The translations under genes were made by a program, and so were the position numbers. The notes beneath the pieces were generated by a model. That model saw only the letters and a program-made list of their open reading frames with translations, was not told the origin of the DNA and made no database searches. Positions 27,722-36,293 of a stretch of DNA of 64,000 nt are shown in pieces (position 1 is the stretch's first letter; every line of letters starts with the position of its first letter). Source of the DNA: an uncultured Lachnospiraceae bacterium (GTDB taxonomy: Bacteria; Bacillota; Clostridia; Lachnospirales; Lachnospiraceae); contig USJG01000001.1 of NCBI GenBank assembly GCA_900554925.1, positions 40,420-104,419 on the forward strand, given 5' to 3'.

Positions 27722-28984
27722 ATGAGACATAAAATGATTTTTTTGAGCAGCACTTTCCCTTATGGAAAAGGCGAAAAAACTTTTATAGAACCAGAGCTGA
27801 AGGCGTTGATGCATGAATATGATATTACCCTGATTTCGCATGCCGGTGCAGGTGATGTGGCAGACACAGAAAATGAGAGCGTAGTAGATACAGGGATAAC
27901 TGTGCTGCACTTTGAAAGTCATATTACCTTCCTGCAAAAGATTTGCTGGGGCCTGCATTTCTTTTTGGACAGAGAAGGGCGTCAGGAACTTGCCTGTATC
28001 TGTAGAAGCGGAGGTTCTGTTTTAAAAAAATTATATCAGTCTGTTGGTTTTTATATTCTGATGATGGAAGAATTAAAATATATTCAGAAAGAGAAACTCT
28101 TTCAGGCCGATGAAAATGTGATTTGTTACTCTTACTGGTATACTTATTATTGTTATGCATTTCTGAAACTCAAAAAACAATTTCCTGATTTGAAAGTAAT
28201 AACCAGAACTCATGGAGTTGATTTATATCATGAAAGAATAAGTGGGGGAAGGCAGCCCTTTAAACAGATCATGGACAAGGAACTGGACGGAGTGATTTTT
28301 GCGGCAAATTATGCAAAAGAATACTATAGAAAACAATTTGCACACGATAAAACGGATGAGAAATATATTGTATGTAAATTAGGAGTACCGAAGCCGGATA
28401 GAAAAGCTCATGCACAGGGAAAGTTCGGTCTGCTTAGCTGTTCTTATACCATTCCGCTTAAAAGGATAGAATTGATCATTGAAGCATTATCCGTGTTAAA
28501 TGAGGAAGACATTCATTGGATCCACATTGGAGATGGGGAGGAACTTGAATGGCTTAAAGCTTATGCAAAAGAAAAGCTTACCAGTAAAAATAATATTACC
28601 TATGAATTTACAGGATATCTTAATGGCAGTCAGATTCAAAAAATTTATCAGGAAAAGAAAATAGATGCTTTTATCACAACCTCATCCACTGAAGGAGGAT
28701 GCCCTGTGTCCATTCAGGAGGCAATGTCATATGGGATCCCAATTATTGGTACTGATGTGGGCGGCATCACTGAGATGATTTGCGGTAATGGCTATCTGCT
28801 GCCTGCCAATCCTGAGAAGAAAATTATAGCGAAAGCCATAAGGGAGATTTATAATTTGGAAGAAAGTGAAGTTGAGCGTTTAAGGCAGAACTCATATGAT
28901 ATATGGCATAAAGATTATAATATTGCCAATAATCTGAAAAAATTAGTTGCGGCCATTCATTATCTGGAAGGAAATAAGATATGA
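27722..28984 (+). CDS. GT4 family glycosyltransferase
   Basis: The 420-residue GT-B enzyme starts with FLSSTFPYGKGEKTFIEPEL, a typical GT4 donor loop. It has VITRTHGVDLYHERISG in the acceptor domain and LLSCSYTIPLKRIELIIEAL, HIGDGEE and TTSSTEGGCPVSIQEAMSYG in the C-terminal domain. The GG.PVS.QEAMS.G.P motif places it with LPS/EPS GT4 enzymes such as WaaG-like or WcaL-like transferases. It follows wbpE by 18 bases and overlaps the next GT2 gene by 4 bases. Substrate not inferable. Confidence 0.86.
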   Translation: MRHKMIFLSSTFPYGKGEKTFIEPELKALMHEYDITLISHAGAGDVADTENESVVDTGITVLHFESHITFLQKICWGLHFFLDREGRQELACICRSGGSVLKKLYQSVGFYILMMEELKYIQKEKLFQADENVICYSYWYTYYCYAFLKLKKQFPDLKVITRTHGVDLYHERISGGRQPFKQIMDKELDGVIFAANYAKEYYRKQFAHDKTDEKYIVCKLGVPKPDRKAHAQGKFGLLSCSYTIPLKRIELIIEALSVLNEEDIHWIHIGDGEELEWLKAYAKEKLTSKNNITYEFTGYLNGSQIQKIYQEKKIDAFITTSSTEGGCPVSIQEAMSYGIPIIGTDVGGITEMICGNGYLLPANPEKKIIAKAIREIYNLEESEVERLRQNSYDIWHKDYNIANNLKKLVAAIHYLEGNKI

Positions 28985-29733
28985 AGCATGATGGAAATAT
29001 GCTGGTATCAGTGATTACCGTTTGTTATAATAGCAGTAGCACTATTGCAAGAACCATAAAGAGTATTTTAAATCAATCATATGATAATATTGAATATATT
29101 ATTGTAGATGGAAAGTCAAATGACAATACAGTTGAGATTGTAAATGGGTTTCAGGATGCATTTTATCAAAAGTTCCACAGAACGATTTGCGTTGTGTCAG
29201 AGCCGGATCAGGGAATTTATGATGCAATGAATAAAGGAATCGCACTTGCAAAAGGGACTTTTATTGGTATCTTAAATAGTGATGACACTTATGAGCCAGA
29301 TGCAGTCAGTACAGTGGTTCAAAAAGTATCGGACAAGCCCTTGCAGATTTGTTATGGAGGCATCAAGATATACGAAGGGGATAAACTTGAGAGTATTGTG
29401 TTTCTTTCTCATGAATTTATGGAAGAGAGAATGATCGCACATCCATCCTGCTTTGTCTCCAGGGATGTTTATGATAAATATGGCACTTTTAATATAAGGT
29501 ATGAGAGTGCGGCAGATTATGAATTTATGCTTCGGGTATATGATAAAAAAGAAATTACGTTTACTCCGATTTATGCTCCGTTGGCAAACTTCTATCTGGG
29601 AGGTAAGTCAACTACTTGCGCAGGTTATAGAGATAAACTGAGAATGCTGTATGAGACAGGAAGGATGAAGCGTTTGACTTATCTGGCAAGGACGTTAGTG
29701 CTATGGATGAAATCAATTTTTGGAGGAAAATAA
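28981..29733 (+). CDS. GT2 family glycosyltransferase (WcaA-like)
   Basis: The 250-residue protein is a compact GT-A enzyme: LVSVITVCYNSSSTIARTI, IVDGKSNDNT, SEPDQGIYDAMNKGIALA and the metal site NSDD at 99-102, followed by HPSCFVSRDVYDKYG. The SEPDQGIYDAMNKG block is diagnostic of a subgroup of colanic-acid/O-antigen GT2 enzymes of about this length. It is coupled to the upstream GT4 by an ATGA-type overlap. The donor is unknown. Confidence 0.87.
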   Translation: MKHDGNMLVSVITVCYNSSSTIARTIKSILNQSYDNIEYIIVDGKSNDNTVEIVNGFQDAFYQKFHRTICVVSEPDQGIYDAMNKGIALAKGTFIGILNSDDTYEPDAVSTVVQKVSDKPLQICYGGIKIYEGDKLESIVFLSHEFMEERMIAHPSCFVSRDVYDKYGTFNIRYESAADYEFMLRVYDKKEITFTPIYAPLANFYLGGKSTTCAGYRDKLRMLYETGRMKRLTYLARTLVLWMKSIFGGK

Positions 29734-29736
29734 AGC

Positions 29737-30483
29737 ATGGACTTTACGTATAGCGGATATGTTGCGATGCTGAATGGATTGAAGCAGCAGGGGTATGTTT
29801 TTACAGATTATGAGAATTATTTACAGCATACAAGGTGTGTGATTTTAAGGCATGATGTGGATTATAGCTTAGAAAAGGCATTGACACTTGCTGAACTGGA
29901 GAAAAGGGAAGGCGTAACATCTACATACATGATTCTGGTATCTTCCGGCTTCTACAATTTGATGGATTGTGAAACACAGAATATTCTCTGTCAAATTTTA
30001 AATATGGGTCATCATTTGGGCCTGCATTTTGATGAGGCTAATTATGAAGTAACAGATATAAAACTTCTTAAGAACTATGTAAAAGAAGAAATGAAACTGT
30101 TAAGAAAATGTACAGGGCATGAGGAAATATCCGTTGTATCTATGCACAGGCCTTCCAAAGAATGTCTGGAAGCGGATCTTGATTTCACAGAAGAAGGTAT
30201 GATTAACAGCTACGGAAAAACTTTTTTCCAGGATTTTAAATATGTATCCGATTCCAGAATGTCATGGAGAGAGCCTGTCATGGATTATATTCATAAGGCA
30301 GTGTATGAGCGAATGCACATATTGACACATGCCTTTTGGTATGATACGACGCAGGAAGATATAAAAGTTAAGCTGGAGAGATTTTTAAAACAGGCATGGG
30401 AAGACAGATACCGGCTGCTTAATCAAAATTTTAGAGATTTACAGGAGTATATTTCGTATGATAGCAGGAATACATCAACCTAA
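29737..30483 (+). CDS. Polysaccharide-deacetylase-like (CE4/NodB fold) protein
   Basis: The 248-residue protein has RHDVDYS at 38-44, matching the metal-binding Asp pair of CE4 deacetylases, then STYMILVSS. GHHLGLHFDEANYE (91-104) supplies His and Asp in the second motif, and VSMHRPS is a possible third motif. It has no signal peptide or membrane anchor, so it would act in the cytoplasm, unlike secreted CE4 enzymes. It overlaps the WbqC gene by 26 bases, so the two are probably co-translated partners in amino-sugar modification. The reaction is inferred. SD GGAGG precedes the ATG. Confidence 0.7.
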   Translation: MDFTYSGYVAMLNGLKQQGYVFTDYENYLQHTRCVILRHDVDYSLEKALTLAELEKREGVTSTYMILVSSGFYNLMDCETQNILCQILNMGHHLGLHFDEANYEVTDIKLLKNYVKEEMKLLRKCTGHEEISVVSMHRPSKECLEADLDFTEEGMINSYGKTFFQDFKYVSDSRMSWREPVMDYIHKAVYERMHILTHAFWYDTTQEDIKVKLERFLKQAWEDRYRLLNQNFRDLQEYISYDSRNTST

Positions 30484-31162
30484 TTATTTCCCTTGGATGG
30501 GCTATTTTGATAAAATGGATAAAAGTGATATTTTCATTTTATTGGATGAAGTACAACTGACGGACTCTTCCATGACGCAGAGAAATCGTGTGCTTAACTG
30601 CAATGGGGTACCGTCATATCTTACGGTTGCTTTCCAAAAAGCGGGATATATGCAAAAACAGTTAAGAGAGATTAAATTGAATCAGGAGATTGACTGGCAG
30701 AAAAGGCAAGTTGATTTTCTAAAGGGAACCTATGGAAAAATGCCATATTTTAACGAAGTCTGGGATTTAATTGAACCGGTTTTTACAAAGAGATATGATA
30801 AACTTATTGACGTCAACTATGATGCAATCTGTCTGGTGAAGGATATGCTGGGAATTACTACCAGGATTGTGTGGCAGAGTGATCTGGATTATCCGAGGGA
30901 TGCACACAAGAATGATTTAATATTAAACCTGTGTAAAAGCGTTTCGGCAGATTGCTATTTATCGGGTACCGGTGCCCGGAAATATATGGATATGGATAGT
31001 TTTTCAAGGGATGGAATAGAGGTAATATTCCAAAAGTTTGAGGCACCTGCCTATGACCAGAAATATGCAGAAGAGTTTTGTACAGGATTGAGCATACTGG
31101 ATGTTTTACTTAACTGTGGTATTGACCGGACAAAGGAACTTTTTGACAGGCGGAATCAATAG
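30458..31162 (+). CDS. WbqC-like family protein (second copy)
   Basis: The 234-residue protein starts IAGIHQPNYFPWMGYFDKM, then FILLDEVQLTDSSMTQRNR, matching the WbqC start QPNYFP..GYF..D.F..LD.VQ. SADCYLSGTGARKYMD and LSILDVLLNCG are the later conserved blocks. It diverges strongly from the WbqC protein at 15870, so the two are not a recent duplication. The start lies inside the CE4-like gene after ACAGGAGTATATTTCGT. A role in N-acylating an amino sugar is suspected for this family but unproven. Confidence 0.87.
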   Translation: MIAGIHQPNYFPWMGYFDKMDKSDIFILLDEVQLTDSSMTQRNRVLNCNGVPSYLTVAFQKAGYMQKQLREIKLNQEIDWQKRQVDFLKGTYGKMPYFNEVWDLIEPVFTKRYDKLIDVNYDAICLVKDMLGITTRIVWQSDLDYPRDAHKNDLILNLCKSVSADCYLSGTGARKYMDMDSFSRDGIEVIFQKFEAPAYDQKYAEEFCTGLSILDVLLNCGIDRTKELFDRRNQ

Positions 31163-31171
31163 GTAAAAATT

Positions 31172-32515
31172 ATGGAATCCAATATTCTTCTTTTTTTGGC
31201 TTTTTCAGGGATTGCGTTGATAATATATTATATCCTACCCTGCGGCATAAGAAAGTATTTATTATTAGCGTATAGTTTCATGTTTTATTTCATATGCGAT
31301 TTTGGTTTTGCATGGTTAATCTTGCTGTTGACCTTGTGGAGTTTCTATTACGGAAAGTTTCTTGTATCTGGCAGCAGAATACGGATTGCAGGTGGTATTA
31401 TTCCGGTAATTTTAATTTTGTGTATTTTTAAAATGCAATTTTTGTTTTGCAGAGGCAATATTGGGATCATGCCGCTTGGATTGTCATATTACAGTTTTAA
31501 GATTATCAGCTATTTAGCGGATGTATACAGGAAGAAGAGAAAACCGGAAGAGAACCTTGTGGATTATGCGGTTTACGTGAGTTTGTTTACACAGATCATA
31601 TGCGGTCCTATTTCCCGGTCAGAAGAAATAACCGAACAGCTAAAGCAGAAAATGAAATATAACTCAGACCTGTTTGCGCAAGGGATCTTGTTGATTATTT
31701 CCGGATTATATAAGAAAATGGTAATTGCAGACCGCTTAAGCGGATATGTAAATACTGTTTTTGGAAATTACCGCAATTATTCCGGTTTGACATTATGGAT
31801 GGGGGCATTCTGCTATACAATACAGATTTATTGCGATTTTGCAGGCTATTCGGAAATCGTAATAGGGGTAACAAATTTATTTGGAATAACATGCAGAAAG
31901 AACTTTGACATGCCGTATTTTTCGGGAAGCATTGGGGAATTTTGGAGAAGATGGCATATTTCCCTGTCTTCTTTCTTAAGAGATTATGTATATATTCCGT
32001 TAGGCGGCAATCGATGCAGTCGTATCAGAAAAAAGATAAATATACTTTGTACATTCATAATAAGCGGTTTCTGGCATGGAGAAGGGTTTAAGTATCTGGC
32101 CTGGGGAATCTGGCATGGATTATGGAATCTGGTGGAAGATAACCAAAAGGATAAACATAAAATTATTAAAACATTTCTGACTTTTATATGTGTTATGTTG
32201 GGATGGGTTTTGTTTAGGGCGGATAGTATCAGGGACGCCGGAGGCTTTATATCAGGAATGTTTTGCCGCCTGACAATTACACCGAATGCAGTAATAGAAA
32301 CAATTCTGCCCTTTACTGGTGATTATAGCTGCCTTGCTGTTTTTAGCAGTATTATGTTGTGCATAGTTATCCTGGCAATATTTGAATGGAGAGCGCTGTA
32401 TGCAGCAAAGCTGGATAATGAAAAGGAAAATAAAGTACGTTCTATTATATATCTTGCAGCAATTGTGTTTTTTGCGTCTGTAGGGCAGAATAGTTTTTTA
32501 TATGCAAACTATTAA
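31172..32515 (+). CDS. MBOAT family O-acyltransferase (AlgI/DltB-like)
   Basis: The 447-residue polytopic protein has about eleven hydrophobic segments. Its MBOAT core has SLFTQIICGPISRS, YCDFAGYSEIVIGV, FWRRWHISLSSFLRDYVYIPLGG (containing RRWH at 259-262) and SGFWHGEGFKYLAWGIWHG. H302 is the expected catalytic His. AlgI/DltB proteins move acyl groups, usually acetyl or D-alanyl, across the membrane to surface polymers. The adjacent SGNH-like protein, starting after the stop, is the usual partner that completes transfer outside. The acyl group is not known. Confidence 0.9.
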   Translation: MESNILLFLAFSGIALIIYYILPCGIRKYLLLAYSFMFYFICDFGFAWLILLLTLWSFYYGKFLVSGSRIRIAGGIIPVILILCIFKMQFLFCRGNIGIMPLGLSYYSFKIISYLADVYRKKRKPEENLVDYAVYVSLFTQIICGPISRSEEITEQLKQKMKYNSDLFAQGILLIISGLYKKMVIADRLSGYVNTVFGNYRNYSGLTLWMGAFCYTIQIYCDFAGYSEIVIGVTNLFGITCRKNFDMPYFSGSIGEFWRRWHISLSSFLRDYVYIPLGGNRCSRIRKKINILCTFIISGFWHGEGFKYLAWGIWHGLWNLVEDNQKDKHKIIKTFLTFICVMLGWVLFRADSIRDAGGFISGMFCRLTITPNAVIETILPFTGDYSCLAVFSSIMLCIVILAIFEWRALYAAKLDNEKENKVRSIIYLAAIVFFASVGQNSFLYANY

Positions 32516-32527
32516 GTGAGAATTGTC

Positions 32528-33502
32528 ATGAGAAAACATGGTAAATGGATTGTAACTACATTAATAATATGCACAATAATTCTTTGGGTTAAAGGGGAAT
32601 TTACCCGTATACTGGTAAAAGATGCTAATTATGGGATGCAGGCAGCAATTAGCTGTGGCTCCATTGATTTTCTTTTTCTGGGTTCTTCTATGTTCCGGCA
32701 GGGAATAGACATCTATGAATTAGAGGAAGGGTATGGAGAGAATTGCTATGTGTTATCCTATAATGGTAATCAGCCGGCCTCAGAGTTGCTTCAGCTGGAA
32801 TATTTGTTAAAACATGGCGTGGCTATCCGCACACTATATTTAGATATGTATGCCTATGGAGCCAGCAAGGAACCTTCCATAAGTGATGAAAAGATATTTT
32901 TGGAAATGGATCTTAAGGAAAAATGGAAATATTGGAATATGATTCGAAATACGACAGGGGTTGGAGCAGAAGAATTTTGGAATATTTTTGTCACATCCAA
33001 CAACGATCAATTGCTGATTTGGCCTGTCAACAGCTATCTGATAAATCAACGTTTTCATAAAGGGGGAAATATTGCAGAGTCTGCTTCAGCTACGAGAGAA
33101 GAATTGGAACAGGATAAAATTATAAATACAGAAACAAGTATTAATGATATTCAACGGGAAGCGATTATGTCTATAGTGCAAATTGCCAGGGAAAATCAGA
33201 TTAGAATTGTCTTTATTGAAACGCCTAAATATGCAACAGCGGTGCAGGACAATAATTACCAGGGGCTGATGAGACAATATCTGGAATTGCTGGATGAATT
33301 ACAATGTGAATATCTGCTTTCCTCTGAGACTGCAAAGCAATTACAAATGACAGGAAAAACTGTTGTGTTTGACTCTGAAAATCCAGTGTATTTTACAGAC
33401 AGCATGCATTTATCTTCCGAAGGGAGAAAGACATATACAAGTGAATTAATTAAGGTGATGTGGGAAAACGATGGTACAGAAGTTACAGGTTTGGAGAAAT
33501 GA
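32528..33502 (+). CDS. SGNH-hydrolase-like partner of MBOAT acyltransferase (DltD/AlgX-like)
   Basis: Counted from ATG 32528 (324 residues; a GTG at 32516 is also in frame), it has an N-terminal membrane anchor (WIVTTLIICTIILWV). An extracellular domain follows with FLFLGSSMFRQGID (the GDS-like block, Ser53/54) and DSMHLSSEGRKTYTSEL (the D-x2-H block). Both SGNH catalytic blocks are present. It likely takes the acyl group handed over by the MBOAT protein and places it on the glycan outside the membrane. The 3' end overlaps the VTC gene by 32 bases, linking acylation to the polyphosphate/kinase-like module that follows. Confidence 0.82.
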   Translation: MRKHGKWIVTTLIICTIILWVKGEFTRILVKDANYGMQAAISCGSIDFLFLGSSMFRQGIDIYELEEGYGENCYVLSYNGNQPASELLQLEYLLKHGVAIRTLYLDMYAYGASKEPSISDEKIFLEMDLKEKWKYWNMIRNTTGVGAEEFWNIFVTSNNDQLLIWPVNSYLINQRFHKGGNIAESASATREELEQDKIINTETSINDIQREAIMSIVQIARENQIRIVFIETPKYATAVQDNNYQGLMRQYLELLDELQCEYLLSSETAKQLQMTGKTVVFDSENPVYFTDSMHLSSEGRKTYTSELIKVMWENDGTEVTGLEK

Positions 33503-34166
33503 ATATAAGTATTGGATTTCATATCCTGATAGTATATACTTAAAAGAGGATTTGAATAAACTTTTGATTCCGGACAGGTATTCGCTGGGCGGAGGTTATA
33601 AAGTGAGAAGTCTGTATTTTGATTCTATTAATAATATTGATTATATGCAGAAAATGTCCGGTGTGGAATTTCGAAAGAAGATAAGACTAAGAAGCTACGG
33701 AGAAGATACTGACAGCGTCAAATTGGAAATGAAGCAGAAACGTGGAAAATATCAGAAAAAGAGTAGTTTGATTTTGAACAGGCAGGATGCTGTTCATGTC
33801 CAAAATGGTAATTATGAGGTTTTGCTGAATCAGGAGGACGACACTGCGTTAGAGATATATTCTCTGCTAAAGCTGGGATGCTATCGTCCAGTAACATTAG
33901 TTGAATATGACCGTATGGCATATATATACCCGGAATTCAGCACCAGATTAACGATTGACCAGAATGTACGATGTTCCTGTACGGAACTTGATTTATTTCA
34001 GAAAAATGTCCGGTGGAATCCGGCAATTAATCGATATGCTATATTAGAGGTAAAATTTAATCAACATTTACTGAAAATGATTTCCAACGTGCTGGGTAAG
34101 TATGATCTGGACAACACTTCTATCAGTAAATATGGCTATAGCAGGGATATGGAATTGATATTATAG
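33471..34166 (+). CDS. VTC-domain polyphosphate polymerase-like protein
   Basis: The 231-residue protein is a stand-alone VTC domain. Seen are RNEYKY (9-14), VRSLYFD (45-51), FRKKIRLRSYG (67-77), KLEMKQKRGKYQKK (84-97), VEYDRMAY (144-151) and AILEVKF (190-196). These supply the basic tunnel residues and the metal-binding Glu of the triphosphate-tunnel fold. In yeast Vtc4 this domain makes polyphosphate from ATP. Bacterial stand-alone VTC proteins are usually next to a DUF4956 membrane protein and CotH proteins, exactly as here. It has no membrane segment of its own. The polymer made here is unproven. Confidence 0.9.
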   Translation: MVQKLQVWRNEYKYWISYPDSIYLKEDLNKLLIPDRYSLGGGYKVRSLYFDSINNIDYMQKMSGVEFRKKIRLRSYGEDTDSVKLEMKQKRGKYQKKSSLILNRQDAVHVQNGNYEVLLNQEDDTALEIYSLLKLGCYRPVTLVEYDRMAYIYPEFSTRLTIDQNVRCSCTELDLFQKNVRWNPAINRYAILEVKFNQHLLKMISNVLGKYDLDNTSISKYGYSRDMELIL

Positions 34167-34183
34167 TCAGAGAGGAAACAAGT

Positions 34184-34855
34184 ATGGGTAAACAAGATAT
34201 TCTAGCATGGTTTGCGACTAATAGCGAGGGGCTTGACAGCAGTAGAATTTTAATGGTTATGTCCGTTGGGCTTTTAATGGCAGTAATTATTTTTATTACT
34301 TACCGGATCACATATACAGGAGTAAGCTATAACGCAAGATTTAATATTACAAACGTAATTGTATTATTGGTTGCAGCAGTGATTATGCTTATGATCAGCA
34401 GTAACATTACAATATCATTAGGTATGGTTGGCGCATTATCTATTGTACGTTACCGAACAGCAGTGAAGGACCCTCATGACACAGTGTATATTTTCTGGTC
34501 TATTGTAGAGGGGCTTTGTGTCGGCGCGCAAATTTATAAGCTGGCTGTTATTTCCACTATTTTTATAGCTGTGTTATTAGTAGCAGCAAGCTTTTATACA
34601 AATGAGTTTTCTAAATATCTGATTATTATCAGAGGGAACAAACAAGTAAACTTAGATAATATTAAACAAGTAATAGGGCAAAAGTATAGAAAATTTAAAA
34701 TACGTAATGCAAGTATTTCTGAATTACAGTGTGAAATTATTTGTGAGGTGACATCCAGGAAAGATAATGACTATGAGCTTATGAAGGAAATCCAAAGTGT
34801 TGAAAATGTAATTTCAGTGAATTGGCTTTTAGAGAGTAGGGAAAACGTTGGATAA
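34184..34855 (+). CDS. DUF4956 membrane protein
   Basis: The 223-residue protein has four membrane helices (residues ~22-40, 55-73, 100-115, 118-137). SLGMVGALSIVRYRTAVKDPHDTVYIFWSIVEG lies between (seen as GALSIVRYRTAVKDP), which is the conserved core of DUF4956. A soluble C-terminal domain of ~85 residues follows, with an ACT-like alternation (KQVNLDNIKQVIG, VISVNWLLE). The family has no known activity but is regularly linked with VTC proteins, so it may be the membrane channel or receptor for the polymer. The start follows AGAGAGGAAACAAGT. Confidence 0.88.
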   Translation: MGKQDILAWFATNSEGLDSSRILMVMSVGLLMAVIIFITYRITYTGVSYNARFNITNVIVLLVAAVIMLMISSNITISLGMVGALSIVRYRTAVKDPHDTVYIFWSIVEGLCVGAQIYKLAVISTIFIAVLLVAASFYTNEFSKYLIIIRGNKQVNLDNIKQVIGQKYRKFKIRNASISELQCEIICEVTSRKDNDYELMKEIQSVENVISVNWLLESRENVG

Positions 34856-36293
34856 AAGGAAGAAGAGTATTCGGTTACTTTGGGGAACTGTTTTAATTAT
34901 TTCACTGGCAGTATTTCTAATAGTAGTGTTTTTAGTAAATAGCCGTGATTTTATGGGGATGAGGATAGTTGGTGCAGGGGAATGGGAGAGAATTACTGCA
35001 TCCAAGCCAATTATCCAGACTAATGAAATGGATCGGTGGATACAATTCAATGGAAACCAGATACCTTACGATAGTGAAAGCAATACCCTATATATCAGTC
35101 AAAATGCGGATGAATCCTTTTGGGAAGGAAAGTTTACTACAGTAGATAAAAACAGCCGGTTAATTATAGTTAGTCAGGATTCTCTTTTTCAGAAGGCAGA
35201 AGCAATAAAGGAGAGTCAATTGTTTCATATTTATCTGGAGAAGGGAGATTATTGTTTAGAAGGGAATTTGATTTTTACAGGATTGCCGGTACTTTGTGTG
35301 GAAACAGATTGTACATGGTTGTACAATCCATACGATTCAGAGGTGCATAACTACAGTATCAAGAAAACTCAAAGCACTTATCGTATTACCGACTCCGGAA
35401 AGTATACATTGAAATTGTGGCATGAAGATACAGGAGAAAGCAACCGGGTTTCATATCTTGACCTTGGAAAAAATTCAGAATGGAAATTACTGCCTATGGC
35501 CAGAGATAATAGCGCGCTGCGCAGCAGTGTTGCCATAGAATTCTGGAATCAAATAGGTGGCCGTGAGGAAGATGATTATAACTTTAAAGTGAAAGCCGAT
35601 TATGCAGAAGTTTTGATCGACAGACAATACTGTGGATTATATCTAATGATGTGGCCACAGGAGCCCAAGGAGTTTGGGCTCAAGGAAGGAGATTATCTGT
35701 ATAACTGTAAAGCTTCTTTAAAAAACAGCAATATAGAAGCATTGATCGCACAGGAGAAAATTGAAATTGAGGGCAGGCATGATGAAATAACTGATTCTGA
35801 TTGGAAGCCATTGTATATTGGAAATCCGGAAATTGATAATTATATAGATTTTTTCCTGTTTCAGCAGCTAGTATATAATGCAGAAGGGTTAAATCGAAAA
35901 AAGTTATTATTTGCCCAGCAGATTAATGGAGGGGAAGATTACAGGCATTATCGAATTCCCAATACATTTATAGATACATTTGGTTTACTTTCGACAAATT
36001 ATCCGTATTATACGGAAGATTTGGATGGAGAGGTATTTTCCAGAGTACTTGAAGATTGGGAATTGGAGGAGTTAACCTTTGATGAAACCTTGCTGACAGA
36101 CAGATGGCAGCAACTAAAAAGCGAAGGGATGACGGTAGAAAATGCAGTGGGATTTGCCGAAAACAAAAGGGAATACCTTATAAAAAGCGGTGTTTTCATT
36201 AGAAACAGTGCGATATACAATGAAAGATTCAGCAGAGAAGTTATTGAATTTATAAAAGACAGATTTAAGATGATGGATGAATTATATGGATAG
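34848..36293 (+). CDS. Membrane-anchored CotH-like protein with degraded kinase motifs
   Basis: The 481-residue protein starts at TTG 34848, overlapping the DUF4956 stop by 8 bases. It has one membrane helix (9-30) and a large extracellular part. Its layout parallels the CotH protein downstream: EWKLLPMARDNSALRSSVAIEFWNQIGG matches the W-LL-N-D-S-RNK block, and YCGLYLMMWPQEPKEF matches the Y-G-Y-L-CE-I block. However the KGRGNYSW loop is absent. The PVWDYELSLGN metal site is replaced by IPNTFIDTFG (370-379). I therefore read it as a CotH paralogue that is probably catalytically inactive and pairs with the active copy. This is inference from motif comparison. Confidence 0.65.
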   Translation: MDKRKKSIRLLWGTVLIISLAVFLIVVFLVNSRDFMGMRIVGAGEWERITASKPIIQTNEMDRWIQFNGNQIPYDSESNTLYISQNADESFWEGKFTTVDKNSRLIIVSQDSLFQKAEAIKESQLFHIYLEKGDYCLEGNLIFTGLPVLCVETDCTWLYNPYDSEVHNYSIKKTQSTYRITDSGKYTLKLWHEDTGESNRVSYLDLGKNSEWKLLPMARDNSALRSSVAIEFWNQIGGREEDDYNFKVKADYAEVLIDRQYCGLYLMMWPQEPKEFGLKEGDYLYNCKASLKNSNIEALIAQEKIEIEGRHDEITDSDWKPLYIGNPEIDNYIDFFLFQQLVYNAEGLNRKKLLFAQQINGGEDYRHYRIPNTFIDTFGLLSTNYPYYTEDLDGEVFSRVLEDWELEELTFDETLLTDRWQQLKSEGMTVENAVGFAENKREYLIKSGVFIRNSAIYNERFSREVIEFIKDRFKMMDELYG

